A stretch of 64,000 nucleotides of DNA. Origin: Amoebidium appalachense (taxonomy: Eukaryota; Ichthyosporea). Every line of letters begins with the position of its first letter. Positions within the stretch are counted from its first letter, which is position 1. Shown in pieces: positions 36,310 through 49,912 of the stretch. Both the position numbers and the translations under genes were made by a program. The stretch covers positions 10,416,001-10,480,000 of the forward strand of contig CAVNZM010000001.1 in assembly GCA_963693365.1 (NCBI GenBank), written 5' to 3'. The notes under the pieces are model-generated. The model worked only from the letters and a program-made list of their open reading frames with translations, ran no database searches and was not told where the DNA came from.

Positions 36310-36680
36310 GCTGACCGGCGTAGGGAAAGATAGGGAGAAGAAAAGAAAAAGAAAATATAGCTGTAAAGCTGTAGGTGCTAAACACAGAGGATGTGTTGTT
36401 GCTTGCTGATCTGCTAAAAACTGTCGTGCTTATATACCTAAGGCTGCCGAACTGAGCCAATCAAAACCGATCTAGTGTTATGTGAAATCTTATCCTGAGC
36501 CAATCAAACTCGGTCTAGTGATCTGTGGAATCTGATGCTTTGATCGGCTAATAGGTGCCCGTATGCGGGCAGCCGAACGCGAACTGCTAAAACATGAAAC
36601 GAAGCCTGTTGATATCGGACACCCATCCTACGTGTTTACCCAGAAAAATATTTATGTCAATAATTTCCACAAATAAAACC

Positions 36681-37019
36681 TATATTTTAGGTGAAAAAGT
36701 AGATTGCAGATTTCATATAGCTCAGCATAGTAAAGATATTGAATTAATGCATTTATTTATAAAATTCTTTGCGTGTGGTGATGTCTATTTAAGATCTAAT
36801 ACACCTAGATGTGATTATGTAGTTCAGGATTTCACATCCTTAATACATAAGATTATTCCACATTTTAAAAAATACCCTCTTGTTAACTTGAAACAAGAAG
36901 ATTTTTTATGTTTCAAACAAGGTTTACATTTAATACAAGATCAGCTGCATCTAACTCCAAAAGGTCTACAACAAATAAAAGATTTAAACTCAGAGATGAA
37001 TTTAAACCGATTAAAGTAA
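36681..37019 (+). pseudogene. LAGLIDADG endonuclease, 3' part after copy B (inverted block)
   Basis: Continues YILGEKVDCRFHIAQHSKDI and KYPLVNLKQEDFLCF to TAA at 37,019. Joining GGT at 33,295 to TAT at 36,681 keeps the frame with no duplicated base. Confidence 0.85.
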
Positions 37020-37035
37020 TTATTACATAAATTTG

Positions 37036-37753
<718 letters not shown>

Positions 37754-37800
37754 AATGATTATTGCAGTACCAACTGGTATTAAAATCTTCTCTTGGTTGT
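37754..37800 (+). pseudogene. cox1: cox1 exon j, in inverted block
   Basis: Reads MIIAVPTGIKIFSWL. It joins exon i across a group II-like intron, restoring the FTAAT-MIIAVP context. Confidence 0.85.
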
Positions 37801-38330
37801 CAAAGTCCTTAAGCAAGACTTATTATGCGACCAAATCTAATAGAAATAAACATAAACAGCTATTAAAAACTAATAGAAATCCTCATGTTTATGATAATTG
37901 TAACGATACAAGATTAGCGATATATGGAACGAATTTAGGATTCAGTTTAGGTTACCCAAAAATTACAAAATATTTAAGATTAGGAATTTTCTGTGCTCAA
38001 GGGTTCTTTCCTAAAATAGAAGTCGTTAATGGTAAATCCTATTTACAAACTCAGTTTGTAACCAGAGCATTACCGTGTTTTACATATTTACATACACTCT
38101 TTTATCCCAAGGGGATTAAAAAGTTCCAACTATCGTATATAATTATTTAACATGGGAAACCTTGGCACATTGAATTGCTTGTGACGGTACTTATAGTAGT
38201 GGTGTTATTTTACAAACTGAAAGCTTTTCCTTACAGGATAAAATATTGCTTATTCATATGTTAGTATTAAGATTGGATTTTGAATGTACGATTCAAGAAC
38301 AAGGGAATAAAAAAAGTAATATATAAAAAA
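37801..38330 (+). pseudogene. LAGLIDADG_2-type endonuclease with frameshift, cox1 intron j-k
   Basis: Continues in frame from exon j (KTYYATKSNRNKHK, YPKITKYLRLGIFC) to a stop at 38,150. In the next frame it goes on LTWETLAHWIACDGTYSSGV and ILQTESFSLQDKILL, the second half of the family's fold. The remainder of the intron (to 38,826) is structured non-coding sequence. Confidence 0.65.
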
Positions 38331-38826
38331 GCTAAATCTATTCAAAAGAATTTGTATAACATTATTCCACACCTGCACAAATCGATGCATTACAAAGTGT
38401 TAGGACCTAAAGCCAGATAGGTCTGAGGTTTAAGTATTTCTATTAGTGTATTTCTATTAGTGACGCGGCAAACTCGAGAGACGTCCTAACTCTAAGAATA
38501 AGAATTAGAAAGGACTATCGTCGAACTAAGTGCTCAGGTTAAAGCCTGGGTTGAATGATTAAGAAATTGGCATTCAAGTACGATACTAAGAGCTGTTCTT
38601 TATCGTATCTAAAAGCGTAGAGGCCAGATGCTGCGAATATTCCTAAGGGATAGTACCTTATTGTATCCTATGGAATATGAAGGAATGGTCCGGGGCGTTA
38701 GTAATAAATGGTACCCTAAACCAGTACCGTATAAGAGTATATAATGGTAAGTAATTTGCATATCCCTACTCTTATAAGCCAATAAGGCCAGCCTTATCTG
38801 AAATGATAGAAGGCCCGAACCCTGAG

Positions 38827-38960
38827 CGACTTTATTCGGTGGAAGCATTCGTCTTACTTCAGCTATGGTATTTGGTATCGGATTCTTATTCTTATTCACA
38901 GTAGGTGGATTAACTGGTATCGCATTAGCTAATGGTGGATTAAACGTGGCCCTTCACGAT
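38827..38960 (+). pseudogene. cox1: cox1 exon k, in inverted block
   Basis: Reads [37 protein letters not shown] and LNVALHD. It continues in frame into the LAGLIDADG ORF that copy C interrupts. Confidence 0.85.
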
Positions 38961-39056
38961 GAAAACGATAAAAATAAGAGAGTATTTAGAACCATTTTGA
39001 GTAGGTCTGTTAGAGGGTGATGGGAGTATTGTTGTGAGAAAAAACAGAAAAAGTAA
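38961..39056 (+). pseudogene. LAGLIDADG endonuclease, 5' fragment at copy C (inverted block)
   Basis: In frame with exon k: [20 protein letters not shown], then KNRKS, breaking at AGTAA where copy C starts. Its 3' part is not on the far side of copy C but at 29,138-28,883 on the minus strand beside copy A. Confidence 0.85.
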
Positions 39057-39427
39057 GGTTTTATTTGTGGAAATTATTGACATAAATATTTTTCTGGGTA
39101 AACACGTAGGATGGGTGTCCGATATCAACAGGCTTCGTTTCATGTTTTAGCAGTTCGCGTTCGGCTGCCCGCATACGGGCACCTATTAGCCGATCAAAGC
39201 ATCAGATTCCACAGATCACTAGACCGAGTTTGATTGGCTCAGGATAAGATTTCACATAACACTAGATCGGTTTTGATTGGCTCAGTTCGGCAGCCTTAGG
39301 TATATAAGCACGACAGTTTTTAGCAGATCAGCAAGCAACAACACATCCTCTGTGTTTAGCACCTACAGCTTTACAGCTATATTTTCTTTTTCTTTTCTTC
39401 TCCCTATCTTTCCCTACGCCGGTCAGC

Positions 39428-40030
39428 ATGCCGCCGAAAAAGCGCCAGGCCTCAGCCGCCGCCCCTACCGCGGCACCTAAGCGCCTAACCCGCAGCGACC
39501 TCCGCCACAGGCTGACCAACGCATCACTCGCCTCAGCACCCGATACCCGTGGACCCAGATCCACAACTATGACGTATACGCCCGAACCGTTGCCCACCAA
39601 CAGGGTCGGGCTCCGATCGAGTGTCCCAACCTGCTCGCCCAACTCCACCAGGATCTCCTCCTGCCACCCACTCTGCTCATCCCGGACGCATGTCAGCGTT
39701 GCGGCTTCCCCGACCACCCCAGCGCGGCCTGCCCCATGTACCCCAAGCCCGGCTGTGGTCTTGATGGTTTCGAGCCCCCCCACAAGCCCGGCGGGGGACA
39801 ACCCCCCAACCGACCCGGCCCGCAACCCGGCCCGGCACCACCGGCCCGACCCGTGGATCTACCCGCAACACCCTGCAGGAATTTCCACAACGGTCGGTCC
39901 TGCGCTAAGCAGCCCTGCCCCTTCTCCCACGTGTGCCCGCTCTGCTCTGGCACACACCCCCGCAAAGACTGCAAGCACAATGCCTAGTCTACGCGCACAC
40001 CCACACCCACAGATAGAACATAGGGGCTAG
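39428..40030 (+). pseudogene. Gag, copy C, frameshifted
   Basis: Shares copy B's one-base deletion after LTNA but lacks its compensating insertion. The ATG frame therefore runs to 40,030 without zinc motifs, and CRNFHNGRSC onwards lies in the 39,736-39,987 frame. Confidence 0.8.
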
Positions 40031-40366
40031 GAGCTAGGTTACACGGGTCCAAGGACACGGAGCTCGGGAAAAACGGGGCACTAGGGCTGAGTAACATTTT
40101 TCGCAGGCCAACTACGGCGCCCGCGCGCGCCAAGAATAAATGTCCCTACACAAAGACGTTATTCTGGCCACTGCACATAAATTTACTCCCCCCCCCATCC
40201 CACGAGCCTCCCCCCCTTACACTCACCTAGCGCTCCCTCCCTTCTTCTAACTCTGTGTACGCCCACACCCGCGCGTGCTCGGGCATCCCCTGCACAGGGC
40301 CCCGCTGCCCTCCCTGCAAACCCTCCCTCGGGCCCAGCTGCCCTACTCTAACCCCCCGGGGCCCTG

Positions 40367-40405
<39 letters not shown>

Positions 40406-40699
40406 ATGCCGGGATCTCCCCGAGGGTGCCCCACCCTTGCTAACCACCCCTTCCCCCGAGGCTCAGCCCCGGTGGCCCGCCCGCTGCCCCAGCACCACGT
40501 TGACACCTCCCGCCTCTGGGAGCTGCTGGCCCCCCTACCCAGCCCAATCATTCGCCGCGCAGCTCCTCCGTAACCAACTTCCCCGGACCCGACGACTCCG
40601 ACCTTACCTGCAACCGGAGCCCTGCCCCTTCCCCTTCTGGGTCCACAAGTTCCTATCCCTTCCCCTGGGCTCACCCCCCCCCCCCCCCCCCCCCCCCCC

Positions 40700-41774
40700 A
40701 GATCTCCCCTTCCGGAGCAACGCTGGCCGATTGGCCCCCCACTTTGCTCCGGCCGAGCTGCTTCGTGCCACCACTACCCTGCAGGAATGCCAGGCCCTGA
40801 GTCTCAACCTCGACTCTCGGGCCTTTTACTCCAGGGTACAAAAAAAAAAAAAAAAAGTGTTCATCGATTTTTGTGTGGCATCTCGGCTGCAATCCTCCGC
40901 CGGGTCCTCCCTCCCGGCCTCCCCCCACACCGTGCAGCTTTTTCTCGCCTGGTGTGCCCAACGAGGGGTACAGGCCTCTTCCTTGGCCGGCTACAATTCA
41001 GCCATCACCAGACTCCACCTCGACATGGGCCTCCCTGCTCCCTACCCCCACGACAAGTCTCTGGCCTGGTTCTTCCGAGGGGTGGGCAGATGGCAGCTTT
41101 CTCACAACATCCGACCCCGATCATCCACCAGGGAGCCCCTCCTGCCCTCCCACCTTAGCCTACTCCATGGCCAGTGCCCCACCAAGGCCTCCTCGGCTAA
41201 TCTACGGCTATGGACGGCCCTCATCGTCGGTTTCTGTGGTCTCCTCCGTTCGGGGGAATTTACCTCCAAAACCCTGACTTCCTTTGACCCGTCCCGTCAC
41301 GTTAAACGGAAAGACGTGACCTTCACCTACACCCCCACCGGTACTTTGTCCCATGCCACCCTCCACCTGCCAACCTCTAAGACGGATGTACAGGCCCGAG
41401 GTGTCAACGTCACTCTAGCTGCCCTGCCCCTCACCCACTTCTCCCCAGCCCATCTCCTCCGGCAGTTCCTGGATACAACGTCCGGTCAACCCAACGACCC
41501 CCTCTTCAGTCTCGGTGGCATCCCCTACACCAAGAGTGCTTTCTCTGCCGACTTCCGTGCCCTCCTCTCCCGGGCAGGCCTCTCACCCTCCCGGTTTGCC
41601 GGACACAGCCTCCGCATCGGGGGGCCCACAGCACTGGCTGAGGCCGGGGTCGACGACTCCCGGATCAAACAACTCGGCAGGTGGTCCTCCGACTGTTTCC
41701 TGATCTATACCCGACTTCGTCCGGCCTCCATTGCTGCCACTACCACACGTGTATTCGCCTCTATTCTTAAGTGA
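40700..41774 (+). CDS. tyrosine recombinase, copy C (full frame)
   Basis: The only copy in which the N-terminal segment (APAELLRATTTLQECQALSL, DSRAFYSRVQ) runs through the A tract (17 A, 40,840-40,856) into FIDFCVASRLQ and on to the catalytic domain (GLLRSGEF; FAGHSLRIGG; LIYTRLRP). The open frame extends upstream to 40,275 through poly-Pro; the true start is unclear. It is the best candidate for an active enzyme in the window. Confidence 0.8.
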
Positions 41775-42448
41775 AACCTTTGGAGCAAGCATACTGCTCT
41801 CGTGCCGTGGTTTACAACCATTGCAGGTTCACTTTCGTCCAAGGGGATGTCCCCCTAGAGGCAACACACGTCCCGGAGTAGTTTTCATAGAGGTTTTATT
41901 TGTGGAAATTATTGACATAAATATTTTTCTGGGTAAACACGTAGGATGGGTGTCCGATATCAACAGGCTTCGTTTCATGTTTTAGCAGTTCGCGTTCGGC
42001 TGCCCGCATACGGGCACCTATTAGCCGATCAAAGCATCAGATTCCACAGATCACTAGACCGAGTTTGATTGGCTCAGGATAAGATTTCACATAACACTAG
42101 ATCGGTTTTGATTGGCTCAGTTCGGCAGCCTTAGGTATATAAGCACGACAGTTTTTAGCAGATCAGCAAGCAACAACACATCCTCTGTGTTTAGCACCTA
42201 CAGCTTTACAGCTATATTTTCTTTTTCACCCACCCACCTACACCCTACACTCAACCCCCATTGATCCCCACATACGTGCTGTTTTTTCACGGGGCGAAGA
42301 CTTCCCCCGTTTTTTGGGCACAAGGACCTCACGGATCAATAAATTGATGACTGGGGGCTTGCCGTGGTTTACAACCATTGCAGGTTCACTTTCGTCCAAG
42401 GGGATGTCCCCCTAGAGGCAACACACGTCCCGGAGTAGTTTTCATAGA

Positions 42449-42829
42449 AGTACTTAAGACTTTAGAAGTTTCAAGCATATAGCGAGATTTCGTGTCATTA
42501 TTAATGAACACAGGCCTATTATTGACCATTCCAAGATACTAACAGTATATACTGTTTGGACTATATATTTTATTGAGTAGAATTACTCCTATTTCTGTCA
42601 TTAAAAATATCTACTATAATAAACAAACGTATAGTCTCTGAAGTTCCTACTAACATACTAGATGTGTTGGTTACTTGCGGGTTGTTGGCACTTATGTAAA
42701 TTTTTACTCCTATTCTACCATAAATGGCACTATGAAATTCATAGAGTTAGTATCATATAAGTTTTTGATCCGTCAATATCAAACCAAGTTCTCGCATACA
42801 GTTTGTTGCAATCCCATAATTACTATATG
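42449..42829 (-). ncRNA. group I intron h-i, first half (interrupted at copy C)
   Basis: Core motif on the minus strand at 42,630-42,657 (TAGGAACTTCAGAGACTATA). The downstream half, with its homing endonuclease, lies at 32,552 onward in inverted orientation beside copy A. Confidence 0.6.
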
Positions 42830-42920
42830 AAAAGGGCCATCTTGACCGAAGATCGATTTATGAGAATAGTGTTGTACTACGTGAGAAAGAATACCGAATG
42901 CTGGAATAATAAGAATATAA
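42830..42920 (-). pseudogene. cox1: cox1 exon h
   Basis: Reads YILIIPAFGILSHVVQHYSH then KSIFGQDGP. About six residues (usually GYLGMV) expected before exon i were not found and may be another micro-exon. Confidence 0.8.
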
Positions 42921-43436
42921 CATGGCATCAGATTTATCATACCAATAAATTGACATGGGTGTAAATTAATAAATACCCAGTTACCTGTCTCTTTAAAGGG
43001 TTAGAAAGGACTCTGACTTGATAATTTCTTTCGAAATCCATTAGAGTACACCTTAAACAAGAGAACTCATCTCTTCTCTTGTCAACTACCGTCTACTCGT
43101 TGCTCTTTTACAATATTAAGAGTCTCTAAAGAGCCTTCTCGCTAAGAAACTTTCTTATGCTTTTTGAAAATTTCTCCTTACTCGTACAAGGTGAATTTTG
43201 AATCTGGGGATTCAAAACTTGTTGAGACTCTAGTACGAACTCTAAATACTGACTTAGATCCGCGATATTCCATTTCTCTTTCGATCATCTTTTGAATTAT
43301 TACCATACATGATTGATTAGATCATCCACTCTTAACCTTTCGACTAAAGTTTGGTACCAAAAGCTTTAGGAGGTCCCCGGAATTTGATAGTTGTAGGCAC
43401 GCGAGTGATGTCCTAAATCACAAAGCACCTCTGGAT

Positions 43437-43447
43437 GCATACTTTAT
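43437..43447 (-). pseudogene. cox1: cox1 exon g2 (11 nt micro-exon)
   Basis: CATCCAGAGGT codes HPEV with the Val codon split to exon h. The preceding intron base is G and the exon ends in T, as for group I introns. Confidence 0.6.
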
Positions 43448-43489
43448 TTTTAAAGTACGGACCATATCTTTATCTAAGCTTGATAACTA

Positions 43490-43720
43490 TGTCATTTACA
43501 TAAAAAAATTATTTCATTTATGATGTAAGCGACATCTAATTGAGTTACTACCAGATCTTAATTTAACCTTACCACCATAAACATTCTGAATAACGTAAAG
43601 ACAATCTTCATCTCTTACATCTACGGTAATCTCAAGACTACCGTAACCTTTTTGATAAATAAAACCCACCATCTCCATCAATGAGTCCAGCTAATCATTG
43701 CTTGAATTTAAAGTTTTTCT
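43490..43720 (-). pseudogene. LAGLIDADG endonuclease, one-motif fragment, intron g1-g2
   Basis: Reads FKQWLAGLIDGDGGFYLSKK, then a core strand pattern (SLEITVDVRDEDCLYVIQNV, YGGKVKLRSGSNSIRCRLHH), and stops after about 70 residues, lacking the second motif. The group I core motif for this intron lies at 43,760-43,786. Confidence 0.75.
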
Positions 43721-43968
43721 TTATCTCCAGTTATATAGTTATCAGTTGATACCGAACGTATGGTCTCTGAGATTCCTACTAGCGCACTTTGCGCTTTGGT
43801 TATCTGCGGATTGTTGACATCTATTGGAATTTTTACTCCCACGGCTATAGAAAAATAAACTTCTGTGATTAGTATTCAATAGATTTTTTAGTTGAACTAA
43901 AGTCAAGTTCCCGCATATAGTTCGGTGCGATTCCTTGTACACTAAATACAAAGAAAGGGCCATGCCTG

Positions 43969-43979
43969 ACCGAAGAATC
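43969..43979 (-). pseudogene. cox1: cox1 exon g1 (11 nt micro-exon)
   Basis: GATTCTTCGGT completes W(TGA)-F-F-G after exon f, part of the conserved FWFFGHPEV motif. Confidence 0.6.
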
Positions 43980-44502
43980 CAATCTTCTAAATCTTAGATT
44001 TCATGTCAAACATGTCTCTTTCTAAGATCCCTGTACTATCTCTAGAGCGACATCCTCCCATATTTCGGTCTTATGGGTTTCGTTACTCTTTCATTGATAG
44101 CCTTGTGTGAGTGTCCTCAAGAAAATCCGACTGTACATTAAGCACCATTTCAGGCACCCACAAGTGACCCAGTCTGTAGCGACACCTTAAATTGCCGACG
44201 GTCTTTGAGCGAGATACTCATTAACCGTTTTCACTTGCATTGCCAAGAATAGATGGGGTTAAGTAAACTTTCATATATTCTCCAAGTTAGCGCTGTCACG
44301 CTAAGCTTATGCCTCACTCCTATGCTAAGAAAGGAGCATCTTCTTCTCTCTAAGGATTACTAAGATACTGGCTATAAGGACTAGAAGAAAGATTTCCATA
44401 GAAAGTCTTGTGGAGTATTCTCCTTAAATCTTTAAAACATCTGCTTCCTATTTCTTCTTCCAATTGCTTGGAAACTTCCTCCTGTTTTCCGTAGGGAGCT
44501 TA

Positions 44503-45383
44503 TTATTTAGGATTATTTATTTCTCTGGCTAATACTTTTAAAGAGTCTCTCAACGATAAATCAAGATGTTCTTTGTTTAATAGCTTTTCATGCAATGCTT
44601 TTCATAATAGATAACTTTTGGCTTTTTGACTACGTAATTGATGTTTGTCAAAATATGGAAAAACTTTGGTTACATCTTTTAAACCAGATATTCTGTAAGA
44701 ATAAGTATCAGGATGACCATGCTTAGAGACTGTACCTGCAGAGAATAAGAAATTTAAATGCTCTAATACATATTTATTCTTACTGTGTTTTTGAGTTACA
44801 CCATAATAAATAGTAAAGCCTGAAGATTTTTTAATACTCACGCAAAAACAACCTTCACTATCTGTAAAGCCACTAATTCAACTATCCTGTAACGTTGGAA
44901 CTCTTGGTGTTAAAGAAGTCATTATAATTTCAGGATACTTTGAATTACCCTTTTGATTATATCTATTTAATTTATGTATAAACTTGGTAAAACTTTCTAT
45001 TCTACTTTGAACTACTAAATTCCCATTAAAAAGAAGTCCCATTAAATACAACCCCTTCTTGTCTTGAACTACAAAACGAGATGCTGTTGCTCCTTGTTTT
45101 ATAACTTTTCCTATACCTAAATTTTTTTGAATCATATATAGGACGTTTATATCACTAGTCTGCTGTGTAATAATAAATGAGATGTCTCCTCGGTTTGCCA
45201 CAGTGAAACATCCATCACCTTCTGTAAACCCTATTAATCAAGTTAAGAATGAGGAATTGGGTGCTTCTTTACTTAATAGTCGTTTATACTCTTCATTAAA
45301 TGGAGTAAAATTAAATGAATTTGAAACTTCTTTCTTGTGTGTATCGCCTAGATGATTATCTAAAGATAAATCTACTCCCTGAG
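44503..45383 (-). pseudogene. LAGLIDADG homing endonuclease fused in frame to cox1 exon f
   Basis: Reading continues from exon f with TGA = Trp. Motif 1 is WLIGFTEGDGCFTV; motif 2 is WISGFTDSEGCFCV. It ends in TAA at 44,503. In-frame TGA codons occur at about 45,239, 44,879 and 44,603, all at Trp positions expected for the family. Apart from the code it looks intact. Intron f-g1 (43,980-45,383). Confidence 0.85.
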
Positions 45384-45478
45384 AGAAAAGATGTTGGAAA
45401 AGAACAGGATCTCCTCCACCAGCTGGATCATAGAATGTTGTGTTAAGGTTTCTATCTGTTAATAACATTGTAATTCCC
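45384..45478 (-). pseudogene. cox1: cox1 exon f
   Basis: Reads [20 protein letters not shown] then [11 protein letters not shown]. It ends with the first base of a split Trp codon (T|GA). The homing endonuclease of the next intron continues in the same frame. Confidence 0.85.
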
Positions 45479-45617
45479 TAATCTTGATTCACGAGAACGA
45501 ATCCCATGACTATTAAGTCTCAAAAGTTTATATATAAACTTAAGGTGAATACTCATCTGCTCACACAGATGTTGGGACTATATCTTAATCATTTATGCTA
45601 TAGAAAGAAGATAAATG

Positions 45618-46634
45618 GTTTCAAGTAAAAGCTTTACGTTTGTTATTCATCCCCGATTTGATTCTTATAATAAAATCTTTACTAGTAATATCTTTATGCT
45701 CGCCTGTTTTAAAAAGAGCTAACACTTGTAGCCAGTCTAAGTAATCTAAGTATTTACTGCTGAAAAGAGGATATTGCTGTAAATACTGTTCTAATACAAG
45801 ATTCCCCGCGAGGCTGGTTGTTCTAATACGGTATTCAGGAAGTTTCTTAGTTTTTCTATTAGCTATTGAGACCTTAGTCAATAATAGAGCAGCTATAGGC
45901 TGAAGAAATTCCAGATGGCTTTCACCGTTAAGTCCAGTCAAGGCCTGAGAAAGCTCAATTTGACAACCCACACGAATAGTTTTACTATTCTTATTAATAG
46001 AAGCTCGAATGGCAAAATGGCCCTCGGCATCTATAAATCCGGATAATCAAGCACTACTAGTAAAAGAATCAAAGTTTCTTGGTAACGCAATAATGTTAAT
46101 ATCGGGGAATCTATTGTTTAATCATGCTATCAATCGATTTAATGCTGAAACTTTAGGTGTTTTCATGTTACCGTTTAATAATGCCACCATTAATAATAAA
46201 CCGTTAAAGTCATTAATAATTAATATGTAAGCTTTTTTCCCTTTTTTCTTTGAGATAGAACCACAACCTAATACTTTTTGAATTTGGAAAGCTAAAGGAA
46301 GATCTTTAGAATGAAAGCTAATTTGAATTGAGGGATAATTTAATCTTCCTTTTTGGGAACAAACGGTTGTGGGTACTACAATGGTACCATCGCCTTCAAC
46401 TAAACCAGTTAAATACTGAGAGAATAAATTAGAATATTGTTTATGTGAGTTTAGTGAAAATGGTATCTCAAAGAATAGGCCATCTACCTTGCGGTGAACC
46501 GCGCGAAATAATAATAAGGATCTATAGCTAATGAAGATTGGCGTATAGTCTCTGAGGATCCTATTTAAGTTCAAACGAAAATAGTTTCCTGCTGATTGTC
46601 TCTGAGTATCAGAGAGGTTCCAGCATATAGCCAA
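45618..46634 (-). pseudogene. LAGLIDADG homing endonuclease, intact in TGA = Trp code
   Basis: Two-motif enzyme in cox1 intron e-f. First motif YLTGLVEGDGTIVV; second WLSGFIDAEGHFAI, each supplying the catalytic acidic residue. The linker region RLNYPSIQISFHSKDLPLAF and GCGSISKKKG is typical of LAGLIDADG_1. Two Trp codons are TGA (near 46,122 and 46,047), so nuclear translation would stop twice. A group I core motif lies at 46,541-46,566 at the upstream end of the reading frame. Confidence 0.85.
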
Positions 46635-46661
46635 GTTTAAAGCAGGCAGAATTAATGGGTT

Positions 46662-46783
46662 ACCTGCTAATACTGGTAATGATAATAATAATAAGAATGC
46701 TGTAATGAATACTGCTCAAACGAATAATGGTAATTCATGCATTCCCATTTTAGGTGTTCTCATGTTAATAGTTGTTGTAATGA
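46662..46783 (-). pseudogene. cox1: cox1 exon e
   Basis: Reads ITTTINMRTPKMGMHELPLF, VWAVFITA and LSLPVLAG; Trp coded TGA. Confidence 0.85.
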
Positions 46784-48578
<1,795 letters not shown>

Positions 48579-48594
48579 AAACAGTTCATCCTGT
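48579..48594 (-). pseudogene. cox1: cox1 exon c (16 nt micro-exon)
   Basis: ACAGGATGAACTGTTT codes TGWTV (TGA = Trp), the residues expected between GAG and YPPLSG. Bordered by intron ends of G and a 5' exon ending in T, as usual for group I introns. Confidence 0.7.
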
Positions 48595-49062
48595 CCTAAT
48601 TAGCATCAATGATCCAATTCCACTAAATAACTTCAATCGAATTTAGTACGTTGTGAATTCATTGAGTTTTTCAATTCTGTTAGTTGGGTTGTACCCTGTT
48701 TCGATCTATACTGGAATCCCTTGTTCAATGCACAAACCTCTGCAAAGCATTGATAATCTAATCGTTTAGATGAATATAATACTAACAGTTGAATACTTAA
48801 TCTTGCTAATCATGGACTATATCTTCATCCTATATCACAGATATACGTGACAGGAGCAACACGTGTAGTCTCTGAGGATCCTACTAATAGATCTTTATCT
48901 ACTTTGGTTTCCTGCTAATAGTACCTCATGTTTATCATTATTACTCCTACTAGTTATGAACTAATCGAAGTAGATAACATTATGCATTCTTCAATGCTGC
49001 GGCAGTTTCTAGCATATAGTGTTGTTCGAAGAAAGATTGCTCTTTCGACGGGCACTAATGGT
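48595..49062 (-). ncRNA. group I intron, cox1 b-c
   Basis: Carries the conserved group I core on the minus strand (AGCAGGAAACC; GTAGGATCCTCAGAGACTAC at 48,866-48,890; ATATAGTCC pairing partner). No ORF. Confidence 0.65.
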
Positions 49063-49152
49063 ACCCGCACCTTGTTCTACTAATGCCGATGACACTAATA
49101 GAATTAAAGATGGAGGTAATAATCATAAACTAATGTTGTTTAAACGTGGGAA
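49063..49152 (-). pseudogene. cox1: cox1 exon b
   Basis: Reads FPRLNNISLWLLPPS and SSALVEQGAG, with Trp coded TGA. Separated from exon a by a group I intron into which copy D inserted. Confidence 0.85.
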
Positions 49153-49912
49153 TCGATTAATCTTCCTATTTTACTAGAAAGTTGGACTATGTCTTCATCC
49201 TATCTCACTCTATGAAAACTACTCCGGGACGTGTGTTGCCTCTAGGGGGACATCCCCTTGGACGAAAGTGAACCTGCAATGGTTGTAAACCACGGCAAGC
49301 CCCCAGTCATCAATTTATTGATCCGTGAGGTCCTTGTGCCCAAAAAACGGGGGAAGTCTTCGCCCCGTGAAAAAACAGCACGCATGTGTGGATCAATGGG
49401 GGTGAGTGTGGGTGTAGGTGGGTGGGTGAAAAGAAAATGTATAGCCGTAAGGGCTGTAGGTGCTCAACACAGAAGATGTGTTTGTAGCTTGCTGATCTGC
49501 TGAAAACTGTCTTGCTTATATACCTAAGCCTACCGACCTGAGCCAATTGAAAATCGATCCAGTGATATGTGAATCTGAATCGAACCAATCAAAATCGGTC
49601 TAGCGATATGTGGAATCTGATGTTTTGATTAGCTAATAGGTGCCCGTGTGCGAGCGGCCAATCGCGAACTGCTAAAACACGAAACGAAGCCTACATGGTT
49701 ATGTCAATATCGAACACCCATCCTACGTGTTTACCCAGAAAAATATTTATGTCAATAAATTCCACAAATAAAACCTCTATGAAAACTACTCCGGGACGTG
49801 TGTTGCCTCTAGGGGGACATCCCCTTGGACGAAAGTGAACCTGCAATGGTTGTAAACCACGGCACGAGAGCAGTATGCTTGCTCCAAAGGTTTCACTTAA
49901 GGATAGAGGCAA

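Larger units (their letters stand above)
33296..36680 (-). mobile_element. YR retroelement copy B
   Basis: Minus orientation, 3,385 bp: A1 36,345-36,680; gag 36,309-35,749; YR 34,887-33,970; B1 33,853-33,940; A2 33,517-33,852; B2 33,296-33,383. Near-identical to A and C apart from homopolymer lengths and a few substitutions. Inserted in the LAGLIDADG ORF of cox1 intron h-i; removing it restores the frame exactly (AAGGGT|TATATT), with no target duplication. Confidence 0.9.
39057..42448 (+). mobile_element. YR retroelement copy C
   Basis: Plus orientation: A1 39,057-39,392; gag 39,428 on; YR to 41,774; B1 41,804-41,891; A2 41,892-42,227; spacer 42,228-42,360; B2 42,361-42,448. It is inverted relative to copies A, B and D. 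Left flank is the 5' half of the exon-k endonuclease; right flank is cox1 intron h-i on the minus strand, so the two flanks do not belong together. Confidence 0.9.

Noticed and set aside
40275-40690. Poly-Pro N-terminal extension of the copy C recombinase
   Set aside because: Frame is open only because C runs encode proline; copies A and B differ here in length and frame. I did not include it in the enzyme.
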